From Streptomyces omiyaensis (GTDB taxonomy: Bacteria > Actinomycetota > Actinomycetes > Streptomycetales > Streptomycetaceae): a stretch of DNA of 64,000 nucleotides. Location: positions 1 through 64,000 of the forward strand of contig NZ_BMVV01000025.1 of NCBI RefSeq assembly GCF_014650895.1. The letters are read 5' to 3'. Position numbers and translations under genes: made by a program. The notes beneath the pieces are model-generated. The model saw only the letters and a program-made list of their open reading frames with translations, was not told where the DNA came from and searched no databases. This document shows, one piece after another, positions 1 to 7,191 of the stretch; within the stretch, counting starts at the first letter, position 1; each line of letters starts with the position of its first letter.

Positions 1-46
1 GCACGCCGCCAGCGTTCGTCCTGAGCCAGGATCAAACTCTCCGTGA
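1..46 (-). rRNA. 16S ribosomal RNA, 5' end (partial)
   Basis: Read on the minus strand, bases 46 to 1 give the universal start of bacterial 16S rRNA, including AGAGTTTGATCCTGGCTCAG and the following GACGAACGCTGGCGGC stretch. The mature 5' end is placed at about position 46 by analogy with Streptomyces 16S genes. The rest of the gene, and presumably the 23S and 5S genes, lie outside the window to the left. The position of the operon next to a MarR gene is seen directly. Confidence 0.97.
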
Positions 47-154
47 ATGTATACCCGTGATCGGGTGACACTCGCGTTGAGCGGGACAGACGAGCCGGAA
101 TAAGGCCCGCTGTCCACAGCGTCCTCGCTGTGTTGTATTTCAAAGGAACCTCGG

Positions 155-230
155 CCAACCGGAACCGGTTGGACGGGGTATCAACTAATCTGGCGTTGAT
201 TTTTGGCACGCTGTTGAGTTCTCAAGGTGC
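155..230 (-). promoter_or_regulatory. rRNA leader: processing hairpin and antitermination-type box
   Basis: Two elements lie in the transcribed leader before 16S. A perfect inverted repeat with arms CCAACCGG/CCGGTTGG (155-172) can fold into a short stem. A TTGAGAACTC-type sequence followed by AACAGCGTGCC (read on the minus strand, about 205-225) resembles the conserved boxA/antitermination region of actinobacterial rRNA leaders. The role in Nus-dependent antitermination or RNase III processing is inferred from known rRNA leaders. Confidence 0.55.
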
Positions 231-276
231 GGACGCTTCCTTCGTTCCCGTTTCCGGGCCCTCCGGGCGCTTCCTT

Positions 277-380
277 CGTTTCCGACTCTATCAGATCTTT
301 CCGACCCGATTTCCTCGGTGCTTTCCGGTCCCTTTCGCTTTCGCTCCGGACCCTTCCGGCGTTTCCGACTCTATCAGATC
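277..380 (-). repeat. Direct repeat pair carrying -10-like boxes in the rRNA promoter region
   Basis: An identical 21-bp sequence occurs at 277-297 and 360-380, 83 bp apart. On the minus strand each copy contains TGATAGAGT, whose TAGAGT resembles a Streptomyces -10 box. No good -35 hexamer sits 16-18 bp upstream of either copy, so these may be weak tandem rRNA promoters or duplicated binding sites. A further -10-like TAGGGT lies at 449-454 (minus). Tandem promoters before 16S are usual in Streptomyces. Confidence 0.5.
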
Positions 381-495
381 CTTTCGGTGTCTGATTCCCA
401 GTCAGCGGGATTAGTCTTCCCGGCTGTTGGGCCGTTCCGACGTCTCAAACCCTAGCGGATTCCTTCGTCCGACTCATAATCGAGTCATTCGAATT

Positions 496-517
496 GAATT
501 TCGGCATGCCGAAATTC
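496..517. promoter_or_regulatory. 22-bp perfect palindrome upstream of 16S
   Basis: The arms GAATTTCGGCA and TGCCGAAATTC form a perfect palindrome with no spacer. It is AT-richer than its surroundings and lies between the strong upstream rRNA promoter (610-638) and the nearer -10-like boxes. No T-tract follows on either strand, so a terminator is unlikely. A dimeric repressor or activator site is the simplest reading, but the protein is unknown. Confidence 0.45.
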
Positions 518-609
518 ATCCCGTGAGGGAGATCGTGCTGGGTTGAGGTGCCGCTATCGCGGCGGGATGGCTGTCGCAGAACCGTTCCGGCTCCGTGACA
601 ACTCGGAGA

Positions 610-638
610 ACACTACGCGTCGCCCAGGGGGGTGTCAA
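610..638 (-). promoter_or_regulatory. Strong sigma-70-type rRNA promoter
   Basis: On the minus strand TTGACA (638-633) is separated by exactly 17 bp from TAGTGT (615-610), a near-consensus housekeeping (HrdB) promoter directed toward 16S. It begins only about 28 bp after the stop of the MarR gene. This is the most consensus-like of several candidate rRNA promoters between here and 16S. The G-run/C-run around the -35 box could also form a short hairpin at the end of the MarR transcript. Confidence 0.7.
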
Positions 639-665
639 CCCCCTCCTCGATCGCCCGGGGGCGTG

Positions 666-1223
666 TCAGTCGAGGTCCGTGAGCCTGCCGCCGGCATCGG
701 GCTGGGTCAGCTCCACCCGGCGCAGCAGGCGGATCAGGGCGTCGCCCAGGGCGACCCGTTCCTCCGGCGCCAGGTCCTGGAGGAGCTCCTCCTCGAAGTC
801 CGTGGCCATGCGCATCGCCTCCAGCCACTTCGTACGGCCCTCGTCGGTGAGCTCCACGATCACGCGGACGCGGTTGTTCTCGTCGCGGTCCCGGGTGACC
901 AGGCCCTCGCCGGCCATGCGGTCGATGCGGTGGGTCATGGCGGCCGGGGTGAGGCCGAGGCGCTTCGCCAGTTCGCCGGGGCCCAGCCGGTAGGGGGCAC
1001 CGGAGAGGACGAGGGTCTTGAGGACCTCCCACTCGGCGTTGCTGATGCCGAGGTCGGCGAGCTGGCGACCGTACGCCACGTTCATCCGGCGGTTCAGCCG
1101 GCCGAGGGCGGAGACCACCTTCTCCACCTGGGGGTCCAGGTCGCGGTACTCGCGCTGGTAGGCGGCGATCTGCTCGTCGAGCGTCGGCTCCTGCGGGGCA
1201 GGGCGCTCGGGGGTGTCGGACAT
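666..1223 (-). CDS. MarR-family transcriptional regulator
   Basis: This 185-residue protein has the winged-helix layout of MarR regulators: an N-terminal dimerisation helix, then the HTH core (NAEWEVLKTLVLSG, then LAKRLGLTPAAMTHRIDRM) and the wing with a DRDENNRV-type turn at about residues 65-145. The family represses efflux or detoxification genes and releases DNA on ligand binding. It is divergent from the MFS transporter at 1349 with a 125-bp shared control region, so repression of that transporter (and itself) is the likely role. The ATG start reads MSDTPERP; no strong ribosome site is visible. The ligand cannot be told from sequence. Confidence 0.9.
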   Translation of the reverse strand: MSDTPERPAPQEPTLDEQIAAYQREYRDLDPQVEKVVSALGRLNRRMNVAYGRQLADLGISNAEWEVLKTLVLSGAPYRLGPGELAKRLGLTPAAMTHRIDRMAGEGLVTRDRDENNRVRVIVELTDEGRTKWLEAMRMATDFEEELLQDLAPEERVALGDALIRLLRRVELTQPDAGGRLTDLD

Positions 1224-1348
1224 GGGGGCGAGTATCCCACGCTCCTCGTTGGCGTTGAAGTCCTTCTATGTGTACTGTTAAGGATCGAACTTTAGGATTG
1301 AAGTCTTGAGGGTTCAGGCGTACACGGCTGAACCCGCGACCGAAGTGG
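1224..1348. promoter_or_regulatory. Divergent control region between the MarR gene and the MFS gene
   Basis: This 125-bp region is AT-richer than the flanks. The octamer TTGAAGTC occurs twice in direct orientation (1255-1262 and 1298-1305), and a loose CCTT...AAGG inverted repeat surrounds the centre (about 1262-1283). These are plausible MarR operator half-sites overlapping both promoters. No unambiguous -35/-10 pair could be fixed by eye. Confidence 0.4.
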
Positions 1349-2647
1349 GTGAGTGTGACCGAGGCGAGGGGCGCTGCGATGCGCCGGATTCAGGCAGGCA
1401 GCGCGCTGAGCGCGTTCGGACTCGGCTTCACCGTGCCGTACCTCTATGTGTACGTGGCGCAGGTGCGGGATCTGGGCGCGACGACCGCGGGTGTGGTGCT
1501 GGCCGTCTTCGCCATGGCCGCACTCGTGGTGCTGCCGTTCAGCGGGCGGGCGATCGACCGGCGCGGCCCCGTGCCGGTGCTGCTCGTCGCCTCGGGGCTG
1601 GCCGCGGTCGGCGCCGTGGGGATGGGGCTCGCTTCGAGCGTCCCGGCCGCGGTGGGCGCGGCCGCGCTGCTCGGTGCGGGGACGGCGGTGCTCCAGCCGG
1701 CGCTCGCCACCATGATCGTGTGGTGCTCGGAGCCCGCGGGCCGGACCCGCGCCTTCGCCCTCCAGTTCTTCCTGCAGAACCTCGGTCTGGGTCTCGGCGG
1801 TCTGATCGGCGGCCAGCTCGTCGACGTGGGCCGGCCGGACAGCTTCCTGCTGCTGTTCTCGATCGAGGCCGTGATGTTCCTGGTGCTGGCCGCCGTGGTC
1901 GGCACCGTGCGGATGGCCGGCTCCCCGGCGCTCCAGGGCGCGCGGCCCGCCGACGGCAAGGGCGGCGGGATCCGGGCGCTGCTCGGCCACAAGGCGATGG
2001 TGCAGCTCTGCGTCCTCGGCTTCGTGCTCTTCTTCGCCTGCTACGGACAGTTCGAGTCGGGTCTGGCCGCGTACGGCACCGAGGCCGCCGGCATCGCCCC
2101 CTCGACGCTCGGCCTCGCACTGGCCGCCAACACGGCCGTGATCGTGCTGGCGCAGTTCCTGGTGCTGAGGTTCGTGGAGCGCCGCAAGCGCACCCGGGTG
2201 ATCGCCGCCGTCGGCCTGATCTGGGCGCTGGCGTGGATCATCGCCGGGTACGCGGGCCTCGGCCACGGCAGCCAGGCGATGGCGACGGCCGCGTTCGTCT
2301 CCACGTACGCGCTCTTCGGGCTGGGCGAGGCGATGCTGTCGCCGACCGTGGCCCCGCTGGTGGCCGATCTGGCGCCGGAGTCCATGGTGGGCTCGTACAA
2401 CTCGGCCTTCGCCCTGGTGAAGCAGCTGGCGCTGGCGGTCGGCCCCGCGGTGGGCGGCCCGATGGGCGCGTCGCTGCACGGGCCGTACATCGTGACCTTC
2501 GTGCTGTTCTCGCTGCTCGTCACGGTGCTCGCGGTCCGGCTGGGCAAGCAGCTCACGCCGGTGCAGAACCAGCCGTCGCTCGCCGCGAAGCCGTCCCGGA
2601 TCGTGGCGCAGCACCAGCCGGAGAAGGAGACCGCCGCCGCTGCCTAA
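1349..2647 (+). CDS. MFS transporter
   Basis: This 432-residue membrane protein has about 12 hydrophobic segments and the MFS signature after TM2 (SGRAIDRRGPVPVL, a loop-2/3 GxxxDRxG/R-type motif). MFS proteins of this kind are proton-driven exporters of drugs or metabolites. The GTG at 1349 is used as the start. An ATG at 1379 (MRRIQAGS) fits the beginning of TM1 equally well and could be the true start. It is divergent from the MarR gene, which suggests ligand-induced expression. Its stop overlaps the convergent phosphatase gene by 4 bp. The substrate is unknown. Confidence 0.88.
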   Translation: MSVTEARGAAMRRIQAGSALSAFGLGFTVPYLYVYVAQVRDLGATTAGVVLAVFAMAALVVLPFSGRAIDRRGPVPVLLVASGLAAVGAVGMGLASSVPAAVGAAALLGAGTAVLQPALATMIVWCSEPAGRTRAFALQFFLQNLGLGLGGLIGGQLVDVGRPDSFLLLFSIEAVMFLVLAAVVGTVRMAGSPALQGARPADGKGGGIRALLGHKAMVQLCVLGFVLFFACYGQFESGLAAYGTEAAGIAPSTLGLALAANTAVIVLAQFLVLRFVERRKRTRVIAAVGLIWALAWIIAGYAGLGHGSQAMATAAFVSTYALFGLGEAMLSPTVAPLVADLAPESMVGSYNSAFALVKQLALAVGPAVGGPMGASLHGPYIVTFVLFSLLVTVLAVRLGKQLTPVQNQPSLAAKPSRIVAQHQPEKETAAAA

Positions 2648-4317
2648 CCGGGCAGGGCGAACTCGCACCACACCGCTTTGCCGCCGCCCGGAGTGCGGCG
2701 GCTCCCCCAGGACGAGGCGATCGTCGCGATGATGGAGATCCCGCGACCCGCCTCGTCCTCCGTTTCCGCCCTGCGGCGGCGCGGCAGGTGGTCGTCCCCG
2801 TCGGTGACCTCGATGATCAGGCGCCGGTCGGTGCGGCGCAGCCGCAGCCGCATGGGCGGGGTGCCGTGCTGGAGGCTGTTGGCGACGAGCTCGCTGGTGG
2901 CGAGGACGCCGAGGTCGCGGAGCTCGACGGGGAAGCGCCAGGAGGAGAGGACCCCGGAGGCGAAGGCACGCGCGCGGGGGGCGGCCTCGACGCCGCCGAG
3001 GAGTTCGAGGGCCGCGTTGTGGAAGAGCTCGGCGTCGGCGCCGTCCCGGGCGGGGTGCTGGACGACGAGGACGGCGACGTCGTCGTCGTGCTCGGCGGTG
3101 ACGCCGAGGGCGCGGAGCAGCCGGTCGCAGACCACCTGGGGGGTGCCGCTGGCGCCGGCGAGGGCGCGCGCGAGGGCGTCGACGCCCTCGTCGATGTCCT
3201 CGCGGCGGCGCTCGACCAGGCCGTCGGTGTAGAGGACGGCCGTGGAGCCGGGGGGCAGCGCGAGGGAGCCGGAGGCGTGCAGCCAGCCGCCGGTGCCGAG
3301 CGGGGGCCCGGTGGGGTCGCCCGCCTTGCGGACGGTGCCGTCCTCGTCCCGGACGAGGATCGGGAGGTGGCCGGCGGAGGCGTAGACGAGCTTGCCCTCG
3401 TTGGGGTCGTGGACGGCGTAGACGCAGGTGGCGATCTGGCTGGCGTCGATCTCGGCGGCGAGGCCGTCGAGGAGCTGGAGGACCTCGTGCGGGGGCAGGT
3501 CCAGGCGCGCGTAGGCCCGGACGGCGGTGCGGAGCTGGCCCATGACGGCGGCGGCGCGGACCCCGCGGCCCATGACGTCGCCGATGACGAGCGCGGTGCG
3601 GCCGGCGCCCAGGGTGATCACGTCGTACCAGTCCCCGCCGACGGCCGCGTCGGCGACGCCGGGCTGGTAGGTGGCGGCGATCCGCAGGTCGTCGGGCTGC
3701 TCCAGCTCCTGCGGGAGGAGGGAGCGCTGGAGGGTGACGGCGGTCTCGCGGTGGCGGCGCTCGCTGGTCCTGAGCCGCTCGGCGGCGACCGCGTGGTCGG
3801 TGACGTCGGCGGCGTGGACGAGGACGCCGGCGCCTTCGACGTGCGGGCTGTCCACGGGCAGGCAGGTGACCGTGTACGAACCGCCGTCGGCGGTGCGGCG
3901 GGACTTCACGGTGCGGGGCTTGCCGCTGCGGAGGACCTGGTCGAGGAGGGGCAGCAGGCCGAGCTCCTCGGCCTCCGGGCAGGTGGCGGCGACGGTGGCG
4001 CCCGGGGTGCGGGGGCCGAAGGCGGAGGCGTAGGCCTCGTTGACGTACGCGATGCGGTGCTCGGGGCCGTACACGAGGGCGACGAGGCCGGGGAGGCGGC
4101 CGAGGAGGTCCCGTACGGAGAAGTCCTCCAGGGCGGGGACGTCGGTGTCCAGGGTGTCCACGGACGTGCCGGGGTGGTCGGGGTCGTGCGCGTCCGCGGC
4201 GAGGTGCTCCGGGCGCGGTCCGTACTCACCGCGGGCGGCGGGCACGGAGCCTTCGGTCCCCCGCGCCGCGCGGCGCTGCGTGCCGGGGAGCCGGGCGCTC
4301 CAACGGGTGAAGTTCAC
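2644..4317 (-). CDS. PAS - PP2C (SpoIIE-type) phosphatase - HATPase signalling protein
   Basis: Three domains are visible in order. A PAS-like sensor spans about residues 65-190. A PP2C/SpoIIE phosphatase follows (about 200-420), with the metal-site sequence GGDWYDV, then GDVMGRG and YTDGLVERR. A C-terminal anti-sigma-type GHKL ATPase (about 445-555) carries the N-box SELVANSLQHG. Such proteins phosphorylate and dephosphorylate anti-sigma antagonists in partner-switching stress pathways, and Streptomyces encodes dozens. I chose the GTG at 4317 (VNFTRW) because a GAGG lies about 10 bp upstream and longer frames run into the NADH dehydrogenase gene. A GTG about 70 bp further upstream is possible. 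No antagonist or sigma gene is adjacent. The sensed signal is unknown. Confidence 0.88.
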   Translation of the reverse strand: MNFTRWSARLPGTQRRAARGTEGSVPAARGEYGPRPEHLAADAHDPDHPGTSVDTLDTDVPALEDFSVRDLLGRLPGLVALVYGPEHRIAYVNEAYASAFGPRTPGATVAATCPEAEELGLLPLLDQVLRSGKPRTVKSRRTADGGSYTVTCLPVDSPHVEGAGVLVHAADVTDHAVAAERLRTSERRHRETAVTLQRSLLPQELEQPDDLRIAATYQPGVADAAVGGDWYDVITLGAGRTALVIGDVMGRGVRAAAVMGQLRTAVRAYARLDLPPHEVLQLLDGLAAEIDASQIATCVYAVHDPNEGKLVYASAGHLPILVRDEDGTVRKAGDPTGPPLGTGGWLHASGSLALPPGSTAVLYTDGLVERRREDIDEGVDALARALAGASGTPQVVCDRLLRALGVTAEHDDDVAVLVVQHPARDGADAELFHNAALELLGGVEAAPRARAFASGVLSSWRFPVELRDLGVLATSELVANSLQHGTPPMRLRLRRTDRRLIIEVTDGDDHLPRRRRAETEDEAGRGISIIATIASSWGSRRTPGGGKAVWCEFALPG

Positions 4318-4423
4318 GGATCTGTATGCCTCGTGGTGTCGGTGCCGTGCGGAGTCACGCTGTGCAGGTGTGAGCCCACCTATGGTCACACGTCCAGTGT
4401 GGACGAGTGCACTGACAGTGATG

Positions 4424-5818
4424 TCAGGAGGACGCCTCGTCGTTCCCGGCGGGGCCGGTTCCGTGCGGCGGGGGCGCGGCCGCCAGTTCGAATTCGGCCC
4501 GGGGATGTTCCAGGGATCCGAGGGAGACGACCTCGCGTTTGAAGAGGCCGGAGAGGGTCCATTCGGCCAGGACACGGGCCTTTCGGTTGGCCGTGGGCAT
4601 CCGGCTCAGGTGGTAGACGCGGTGCATGAACCAGGCCGGGTAGCCCTTCAGCTTGCGTCCGTACACGTGCGCGACCCCCTTGTGGAGGCCGAGCGAGGCG
4701 ACGGAGCCGGCGTGCGCGTGCGCGTACTCCTTGAGCGGGCGGCCGCGGAGCGAGGCGGCGAGGTTCTCGGCGAGGACCTTGGCCTGGCGGACGGCGTGCT
4801 GGGCGTTGGGGGCGCAGGGGGCGCCCGCTTCCTTCGCGGTGACGTCGGGGACGGCGGCGGCGTCGCCGGCCGCCCACGCGTGGGGGGCGCCGTCGACGGC
4901 GAGGTGGGCGGTGCAGCGGATCCGGCCGCGCCCGTCCCGGGGCAGGTCGGTCGCGGCGAGGACCGGGGCGGGCTTGACCCCGGCGGTCCACACGACCGTG
5001 CGGGTGGGCAGGCGGGTGCCGTCGCTGAGGACGGCGACCCGGTCCTCGCAGCTGTCGAGGCGGGTGTCCAGGCGGACGTCGACGTTGCGGCCGCGCAGCT
5101 CGCGGATCGCGTACCGGCCCATCTCGTCGCCGACCTCGGGGAGGATCCGGCCGGCGGCCTCGACGAGGACCCAGCGCAGGTCCTCGGGCCGGATGTTGTG
5201 GTAGTACCGCGTGGCGTACCGGGCCATGTCCTCCAGCTCGGCGAGCGCCTCCACGCCCGCGTAGCCGCCGCCGACGAAGACGAAGGTGAGGGCGGCGTCG
5301 CGGAGGGCGGGGTCGCGGGTGGAGGAGGCGATGTCCAGCTGCTCCAGGACGTGGTTGCGCAGGCCGATGGCCTCCTCGACGGTCTTGAACCCGATGCCGT
5401 GCTCGGCGAGGCCGGGGACCGGGAGCGTGCGGGAGACCGAGCCGGGGGCGAGGACCAGTTCGTCGTAGGTGAGGGCGACCGGGCCCGCGCCCTCCTCGTC
5501 GGTGGCGAGGGTGGTGAGGATCGCCGCGCGCTTGGCGTGGTCGATCGACTCCACCTCGCCGATGAGGAGGCGGCAGCGGTCCAGGACGCGGCGGAGCGGG
5601 ACGACGACGTGGCGCGGCGAGAGCGAGCCGGCGGCGGCCTCGGGGAGGAACGGCTGGTACGTCATGTACGGGTCGGGGGTGACCACCACGATCTCGACGG
5701 CACCGCCGGCGATCTCCGCCCTGAGCTGCCGCTGGAGGCGCAGCGCGGTGTACATGCCGACGTAGCCACCGCCGACCACGAGAATGCGCGCAGGTTCGGT
5801 CACCGTCCCATGAGGCAT
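4424..5818 (-). CDS. Type II NADH dehydrogenase (NDH-2), NAD(P)/FAD-dependent
   Basis: This 464-residue flavoprotein oxidises NADH and passes electrons to quinone at the inner face of the membrane without pumping protons. The FAD-binding motif GGGYVGMYTA is near the N terminus, and the second dinucleotide fold (FVFVGGGYAGVEALAEL) is at about residues 165-185. A conserved AAGDAAAVPD FAD-contact motif follows, and a basic, amphipathic C-terminal half fits membrane association. The start ATG (MPHGTVTEPARI) is placed just before the FAD fold. It is divergent from a TetR-family gene with a 324-bp spacer, which could regulate it. Streptomyces normally has several NDH-2 paralogues. Confidence 0.9.
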   Translation of the reverse strand: MPHGTVTEPARILVVGGGYVGMYTALRLQRQLRAEIAGGAVEIVVVTPDPYMTYQPFLPEAAAGSLSPRHVVVPLRRVLDRCRLLIGEVESIDHAKRAAILTTLATDEEGAGPVALTYDELVLAPGSVSRTLPVPGLAEHGIGFKTVEEAIGLRNHVLEQLDIASSTRDPALRDAALTFVFVGGGYAGVEALAELEDMARYATRYYHNIRPEDLRWVLVEAAGRILPEVGDEMGRYAIRELRGRNVDVRLDTRLDSCEDRVAVLSDGTRLPTRTVVWTAGVKPAPVLAATDLPRDGRGRIRCTAHLAVDGAPHAWAAGDAAAVPDVTAKEAGAPCAPNAQHAVRQAKVLAENLAASLRGRPLKEYAHAHAGSVASLGLHKGVAHVYGRKLKGYPAWFMHRVYHLSRMPTANRKARVLAEWTLSGLFKREVVSLGSLEHPRAEFELAAAPPPHGTGPAGNDEASS

Positions 5819-6142
5819 CGCCGTCCGGTGTTTGTCCACAGGCCCGGCGAATTGTGTGACCGGAGGGACGCGGAGGCGCGGGGTGGCGCGCGCGGTGCGC
5901 CGGGGCACAACGGCGCAGGTCACGGCGGGCGTGGCCGGTGGGTCAGGGGGTGGGAAACCGGTGGCTTCGGCGCCTTGCTCCGATCGGGGGGCGCACCGTA
6001 CGGAACTCCCCCTTCTGAATTGACCCCGACTCAACTATGTTCGTAGTTCGTCGGGGTGTCGGTTCCGGCGTGCGCGCGGACCGATGGCGCACACCGGCCG
6101 GGAGCCCCGTATCAGGGCGGGGAGTCTCCGGGGGGAGACATC
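5819..6142. promoter_or_regulatory. Divergent intergenic region between NDH-2 and the TetR gene
   Basis: No gene is seen in these 324 bases. On the plus strand TTGACC (6020-6025) and TAGTTC (6044-6049) are 18 bp apart and make a candidate housekeeping promoter for the TetR gene. The same stretch is locally AT-rich and may serve both directions. I looked for a Rex-type redox operator before NDH-2 and found none that fits. Confidence 0.4.
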
Positions 6143-6985
6143 ATGAGCGGGGGAACGCTTATGCAGATTCAGGATTCTCGTTGGCAGTCCGTGGTGGGCG
6201 CGACGCAGGACGACCGGGGCGCGGGATCCGTGACCGCCGTGCCGGTGGTCGGGAGCACGCTCTCCGGCGGCACCGTCGCGGGCACCGGGACCGTCGTGGG
6301 CGGTCCGGTGGCGGGCGGACGTTCGGCGCCGCTGCGGGTGGACGCGCAGCGCAATCTGGAGCACGTGCTGCGTGCCGCGCGCGAGGTCTTCGGCGAGCTC
6401 GGCTACGGGGCGCCGATGGAGGACGTGGCCCGTCGGGCCCGCGTCGGCGTGGGCACGGTCTACCGCCGCTTCCCCAGCAAGGACGTGCTGGTGAGGCGGA
6501 TAGCCGAGGAGGAGACCGCCCGGCTGACCGAGCAGGCGCGTGCCGCGCTCGGGCAGGAGGAGGAGCCGTGGTCGGCGCTCTCCCGGTTCCTGCGCACCTC
6601 GGTCGCCTCGGGTGCCGGGCGGCTGCTGCCGCCCCAGGTGCTGCGGGTCGGCGTCGACGAGGCGCCGGTGGACGGCGAGGGCGAGGGTCCGGCCCGCGTG
6701 CCGTACCAGCGGGGTCTCGCCGAGCCGGGCGACGCACGCGTGGTGGCTCCCCGGGCGGTGCCCGCGGGCGAGCGGGACGACGCCGGCGCGGCCGAGCTCC
6801 TCGAGGTCGTCGGCCGGCTGGTCGACCGGGCCCGGGAGGCGGGCGAGCTGCGGACGGACGTGACCGTGGCGGACGTCCTGCTGGTGATCGCCACCTCGGC
6901 GCCGGCGCTGCCGGACGCCGTGCAGCAGGCCGCGGCCTCGGCCCGGCTGCTCGACATCCTGCTGGAGGGCCTGCGCTCGCGGTAG
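6143..6985 (+). CDS. TetR-family transcriptional regulator
   Basis: The protein has 280 residues. After a long, Gly/Thr/Val-rich N-terminal stretch of about 65 residues, a TetR HTH begins (LEHVLRAAREVFGELGYG, then MEDVARRARVGVGTVYRRF). The ligand-binding C-terminal half is variable, as expected. The ATG at 6143 is preceded by GGGGGGAG at good spacing. The second ATG at 6161 is also possible. The low-complexity N-terminal extension before the HTH is unusual for the family. Targets are unknown; NDH-2 is the divergent neighbour. Confidence 0.85.
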   Translation: MSGGTLMQIQDSRWQSVVGATQDDRGAGSVTAVPVVGSTLSGGTVAGTGTVVGGPVAGGRSAPLRVDAQRNLEHVLRAAREVFGELGYGAPMEDVARRARVGVGTVYRRFPSKDVLVRRIAEEETARLTEQARAALGQEEEPWSALSRFLRTSVASGAGRLLPPQVLRVGVDEAPVDGEGEGPARVPYQRGLAEPGDARVVAPRAVPAGERDDAGAAELLEVVGRLVDRAREAGELRTDVTVADVLLVIATSAPALPDAVQQAAASARLLDILLEGLRSR

Positions 6986-7191
6986 CGCGGGCGGCCCGAC
7001 GCCCGTCGGTCCGCGCGTCCCCCTGGGCCGTGCGGACCACGGAGCACGACACGAACGCGTGACCGGTTACGCCGGGTTGGGTGAAGTCGCCCCGGACGAG
7101 TGGTAAGTGGACGCGTCGCTTCGACGTGCCCTCGGCGTGTGGCAGTCTTGGCCGGTGTTCGGGTCTGCGCAGGCGTACGGGGGCTTCCGCG

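Noticed and set aside
130..414. Plus-strand reading frame of 94 codons upstream of 16S
   Set aside because: It lies across the rRNA promoter and leader and antisense to it, with no ribosome site and amino-acid composition unlike a protein (Phe/Arg/Ser-rich translation of promoter repeats).
5819..6019. Rex-type redox operator before NDH-2
   Set aside because: I looked for TGTGAA-N6-TTCACA-like sites. A TTGTCCACAG and an ATTGTGTGACC are present but do not form an inverted pair.
6143..6340. Long N-terminal extension of the TetR protein as a separate gene
   Set aside because: It is continuous in frame with the HTH, and there is no stop or second ribosome site. Kept as one protein.
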